This document shows positions 61,788-64,000 of a stretch of DNA of 64,000 nucleotides, piece by piece; position 1 is the first letter of the stretch, and each line of letters opens with the position of its first letter. This stretch comes from Alteromonas sp. CI.11.F.A3 (GTDB lineage Bacteria; Pseudomonadota; Gammaproteobacteria; Enterobacterales; Alteromonadaceae), in the NCBI RefSeq assembly GCF_032925565.1, contig NZ_CP136708.1, positions 1-64,000 on the forward strand, written 5' to 3'. A program made the translations under genes and the position numbers. The notes beneath the pieces are model-generated. The model made no database searches. It had not been told where the DNA came from and saw nothing but the letters and a program-made list of their open reading frames with translations.

Positions 61788-62980
61788 GCAATAACTCCCA
61801 TTTCACGGCCTACTTCAATAAACGCATCAATGGCTTTGTCTACGTGTTCAATAGAATGCCCAGCTGACATTTGGGTGCGTATTCTAGCTTGCCCTTTAGG
61901 TACTACAGGGTATGAGAAACCAATCACGTAAATACCTTTTTCAAGTAGCTTGTCTGCCATATCGCTAGCTACACGTGCATCGCCAAGCATCACAGGAATG
62001 ATGGCGTGATCTTTACCTGCAAGGGTAAAGCCAGCATCTTCCATACGAGAACGGAAGTGGGCTGAATTGCGCCATAGCTGTTCACGCAATGCTGCGCCAT
62101 CTTTCATCATCTCGAATACTTTAAGTGAAGCCGATACGATAGGTGGCGCAACAGAGTTTGAGAATAAGTACGGGCGAGAGCGTTGACGTAACCACTCAAC
62201 CACTTCTTTTTTGCCTGATGTATAACCGCCTGATGCGCCGCCCATCGCTTTGCCCAAAGTACCAGTGAGAATATCCACTCGGCCCATTACGTCGCAGTAT
62301 TCATGACTGCCTTTGCCGTTTTCGCCTAAAAACCCAGTCGCGTGGCAATCATCTACCATGACCAAGGCATCGTACTTTTCAGCGAGGTCACAAATGCCTG
62401 CAAGATTAGCAATAACACCGTCCATCGAGAACACGCCATCGGTAGCAATTACTTTAAATCGTGCGCCGTCGGCAACGGCTTGCTTAAGTTGATCTTCCAG
62501 TGAGTCCATGTCGTTATTGGCATAACGGTAGCGCTTAGCTTTACACAAACGCACGCCGTCAATAATGCTGGCATGGTTTAGTGCATCAGAAATAATGGCG
62601 TCTTCTGGGCCTAGCAAGGTTTCAAATAACCCGCCGTTGGCGTCAAAACAAGATGGGTACAAAATAGTATCTTCTGTACCAAGAAATGCGCTAATTTCAG
62701 TTTCTAGTTGCTTATGAATATCTTGGGTACCACAAATGAAGCGCACAGACGCCATACCAAACCCGTGGGTTTCAAGGCCATTTTTGGCTGCTGCGATAAG
62801 GTCTGGGTGGTTAGCCAAACCTAAATAGTTGTTCGCACAGAAGTTGATGACATGCTCGCCGTTGGCCACGTCTATATCTGCTTGTTGCTGTGAAGTAATA
62901 ACGCGCTCTTTTTTATACAGACCATCTTCTTTAGTGGCCTCAATTTGCGCTTGCAGGTGAGAGATAAATGCCGCTGACAT
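61784..62980 (-). CDS. kbl: 2-amino-3-ketobutyrate CoA ligase (glycine C-acetyltransferase)
   Basis: 398 residues from ATG 62980, with GGAG upstream; a longer frame to 63040 lacks conserved sequence. PLP enzyme of the alpha-oxoamine synthase family. The Schiff-base Lys is in [15 protein letters not shown], and [30 protein letters not shown] and [12 protein letters not shown] are signatures. It splits 2-amino-3-ketobutyrate with CoA to glycine and acetyl-CoA. It is first in a four-gene run with tdh, glpE and glpG, each overlapping the next. Confidence 0.94.
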   Translation of the reverse strand: MSAAFISHLQAQIEATKEDGLYKKERVITSQQQADIDVANGEHVINFCANNYLGLANHPDLIAAAKNGLETHGFGMASVRFICGTQDIHKQLETEISAFLGTEDTILYPSCFDANGGLFETLLGPEDAIISDALNHASIIDGVRLCKAKRYRYANNDMDSLEDQLKQAVADGARFKVIATDGVFSMDGVIANLAGICDLAEKYDALVMVDDCHATGFLGENGKGSHEYCDVMGRVDILTGTLGKAMGGASGGYTSGKKEVVEWLRQRSRPYLFSNSVAPPIVSASLKVFEMMKDGAALREQLWRNSAHFRSRMEDAGFTLAGKDHAIIPVMLGDARVASDMADKLLEKGIYVIGFSYPVVPKGQARIRTQMSAGHSIEHVDKAIDAFIEVGREMGVIA

Positions 62981-63134
62981 GTCAGACTCCGAAATTAATA
63001 AAAAATGTATTTTAAAGAAAGCGATATAAAGGTTACACAAGGAAGGGGGCGTTTTAACAGTATTAAAACTTGTAGCTGTAAACTTTTTAGCACACTTGTT
63101 AGCTGTGGCTAAAGATCTAGCTGGCTAGGCTGCC

Positions 63135-64000
63135 CTATTCGTTAGACCGCGTACTGTCCCATATGCCCATGTGTACGTTTTTACTTAGGGTGGTCCAAAT
63201 ATCTGGCTCTGGAATAGGTCGACTAATTAAGTACCCCTGCCCCATCTGACAATCAAAGTGACATAGCATTTCAAACTGCTCTGCTGTTTCAATGCCTTCA
63301 GCTACCACAATTAACCCCATTTTTCGCACCATGGCAATGGTTGAATGCACGATGTTTCTATCGTCGGCATTCTCAATGATATTGGCAACAAACGAACGGT
63401 CGATTTTTATGAAGTCGGCAGGCAGTGATTTCAAGTAACTAAGAGACGAGTAGCCCGTTCCAAAATCATCAATGGCCAATGTACACCCCATATCTCTAAT
63501 AGTACGCATAATAGAGGTTGCTCGTTCAATATCGGTGACCAATACTGTTTCTGTTAATTCCAAACATACTTGGGATGGCGAAATATCATTGCGAATGATT
63601 TGCTGCTGCAAAAAATCAGGAAGACTGGGGTCAAGAAACTGCCCAGCAGACAGGTTAATCGCTAACTTCACATTAGGATAACCATTCGCGTTCAGTTCTC
63701 TAATAAGGTAAGTGGCCTTGGCTATTACCCAATAATCTAGCTCTAGCATGAAAGAGGTATTTTCAAGCGGAGGGATAAACTCTGCCGGTGATATGGCCCC
63801 CTTAACAGGGTGATACCAGCGAAGCAGTGCTTCGAAGCCTATTAATTCATTGGTTCGTAAGTCGATTTGAGGCTGCAAGGCTAAACTGAACTGACTTTCT
63901 CTTAGTGCTACCCGCGCTTCGGCTTCTAGCTCAACCTTTTTCATTACCTTCAAGTTCATGGTGGCATCGTAAACTCTAAAGCCCGCCCCTTTTTTCGATT
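63135..64000 (-). CDS. EAL-domain cyclic-di-GMP phosphodiesterase, partial (N-terminus beyond window)
   Basis: The minus frame is open to the window edge; an ATG at 63959 is internal, because the upstream codons read SKKGAGFRVYDAT, which is the usual end of a GGDEF domain. So the whole gene is likely a GGDEF-EAL protein with its 5' part outside. The EAL domain is intact: FEALLRWYHP, ELTETVLV, IDDFGTGYSSLSYL, IKIDRSFV and VVAEGIET. Phosphodiesterase activity is expected. This contrasts with the altered EAL of the protein at 52.2-54.8 kb. Stop at 63135. Confidence 0.88.
   Translation of the reverse strand, partial: SKKGAGFRVYDATMNLKVMKKVELEAEARVALRESQFSLALQPQIDLRTNELIGFEALLRWYHPVKGAISPAEFIPPLENTSFMLELDYWVIAKATYLIRELNANGYPNVKLAINLSAGQFLDPSLPDFLQQQIIRNDISPSQVCLELTETVLVTDIERATSIMRTIRDMGCTLAIDDFGTGYSSLSYLKSLPADFIKIDRSFVANIIENADDRNIVHSTIAMVRKMGLIVVAEGIETAEQFEMLCHFDCQMGQGYLISRPIPEPDIWTTLSKNVHMGIWDSTRSNE

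Overview
The window looks like chromosome from a marine Alteromonadaceae-type gammaproteobacterium. This is inferred from gene content and protein character: a Pseudomonas-like glycine betaine catabolic cluster, a mono-haem cytochrome c5, rep, ubiK and ubiCA, kbl-tdh coupled to glpE-glpG, a Fur-boxed TonB receptor and several cyclic-di-GMP proteins. No 16S gene is present to fix the genus. No CRISPR array, rRNA gene or complete insertion sequence was seen.

Layout. 1-4.3 kb: an ABC-2 export operon (HlyD-type adaptor, RbbA-type double-ATPase/permease fusion, second permease cut by the window edge). 4.6-8.0 kb: valine catabolism genes mmsAB with a divergent LysR regulator. 8.1-14.5 kb: a TonB-dependent receptor with a Fur box, a hybrid histidine kinase, and a scar where a truncated sulfotransferase gene abuts the 3' remnant of an opposite-strand gene. 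14.6-36.8 kb: a nearly complete glycine betaine to serine pathway. Its minus arm is gbcB, then glyA-soxB-soxD-soxA-soxG-purU; its plus arm is gbcA, gbdR, an M19-fold protein, a DUF5943-like protein, dgcA, dgcB, etfA, etfB and an LctP-family permease. GbcAB removes the first methyl group, DgcAB with the ETF the second, and SoxBDAG the third. GlyA then joins glycine and a one-carbon unit to make serine, and PurU releases surplus one-carbon units as formate.

36.9-47.3 kb is a defence island. It holds a nuclease-helicase fusion, then a three-gene cassette (C5-cytosine methyltransferase, McrB-like AAA+ NTPase, DUF2357/McrC-like nuclease) that resembles the NTP-dependent LlaJI restriction-modification type. 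On the opposite strand follow a protein with two tandem DNA-binding-like repeats fused to a PD-(D/E)XK nuclease, and an HNH-like zinc protein. 47.8-51.4 kb: an nhaC antiporter next to a YeeE/YedE-like gene remnant, then a 1.9-kb hipBA toxin-antitoxin mini-island. The mini-island is bounded by a 43-bp direct repeat of the 3' part of tRNA-Arg(CCG), has no integrase, and carries four hipBA operator-like sites spaced exactly 28 bp apart.

51.6-64 kb is ordinary chromosome: cytochrome c5, a GAF-GAF-GGDEF-EAL protein with an altered EAL domain, rep, ubiK, ubiCA, a secreted FliL-like protein, kbl-tdh-glpE-glpG, and the C-terminal part of an EAL protein with intact catalytic motifs that runs off the window.

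All assignments come from reading motifs, gene order and translations by eye; no database search was made.
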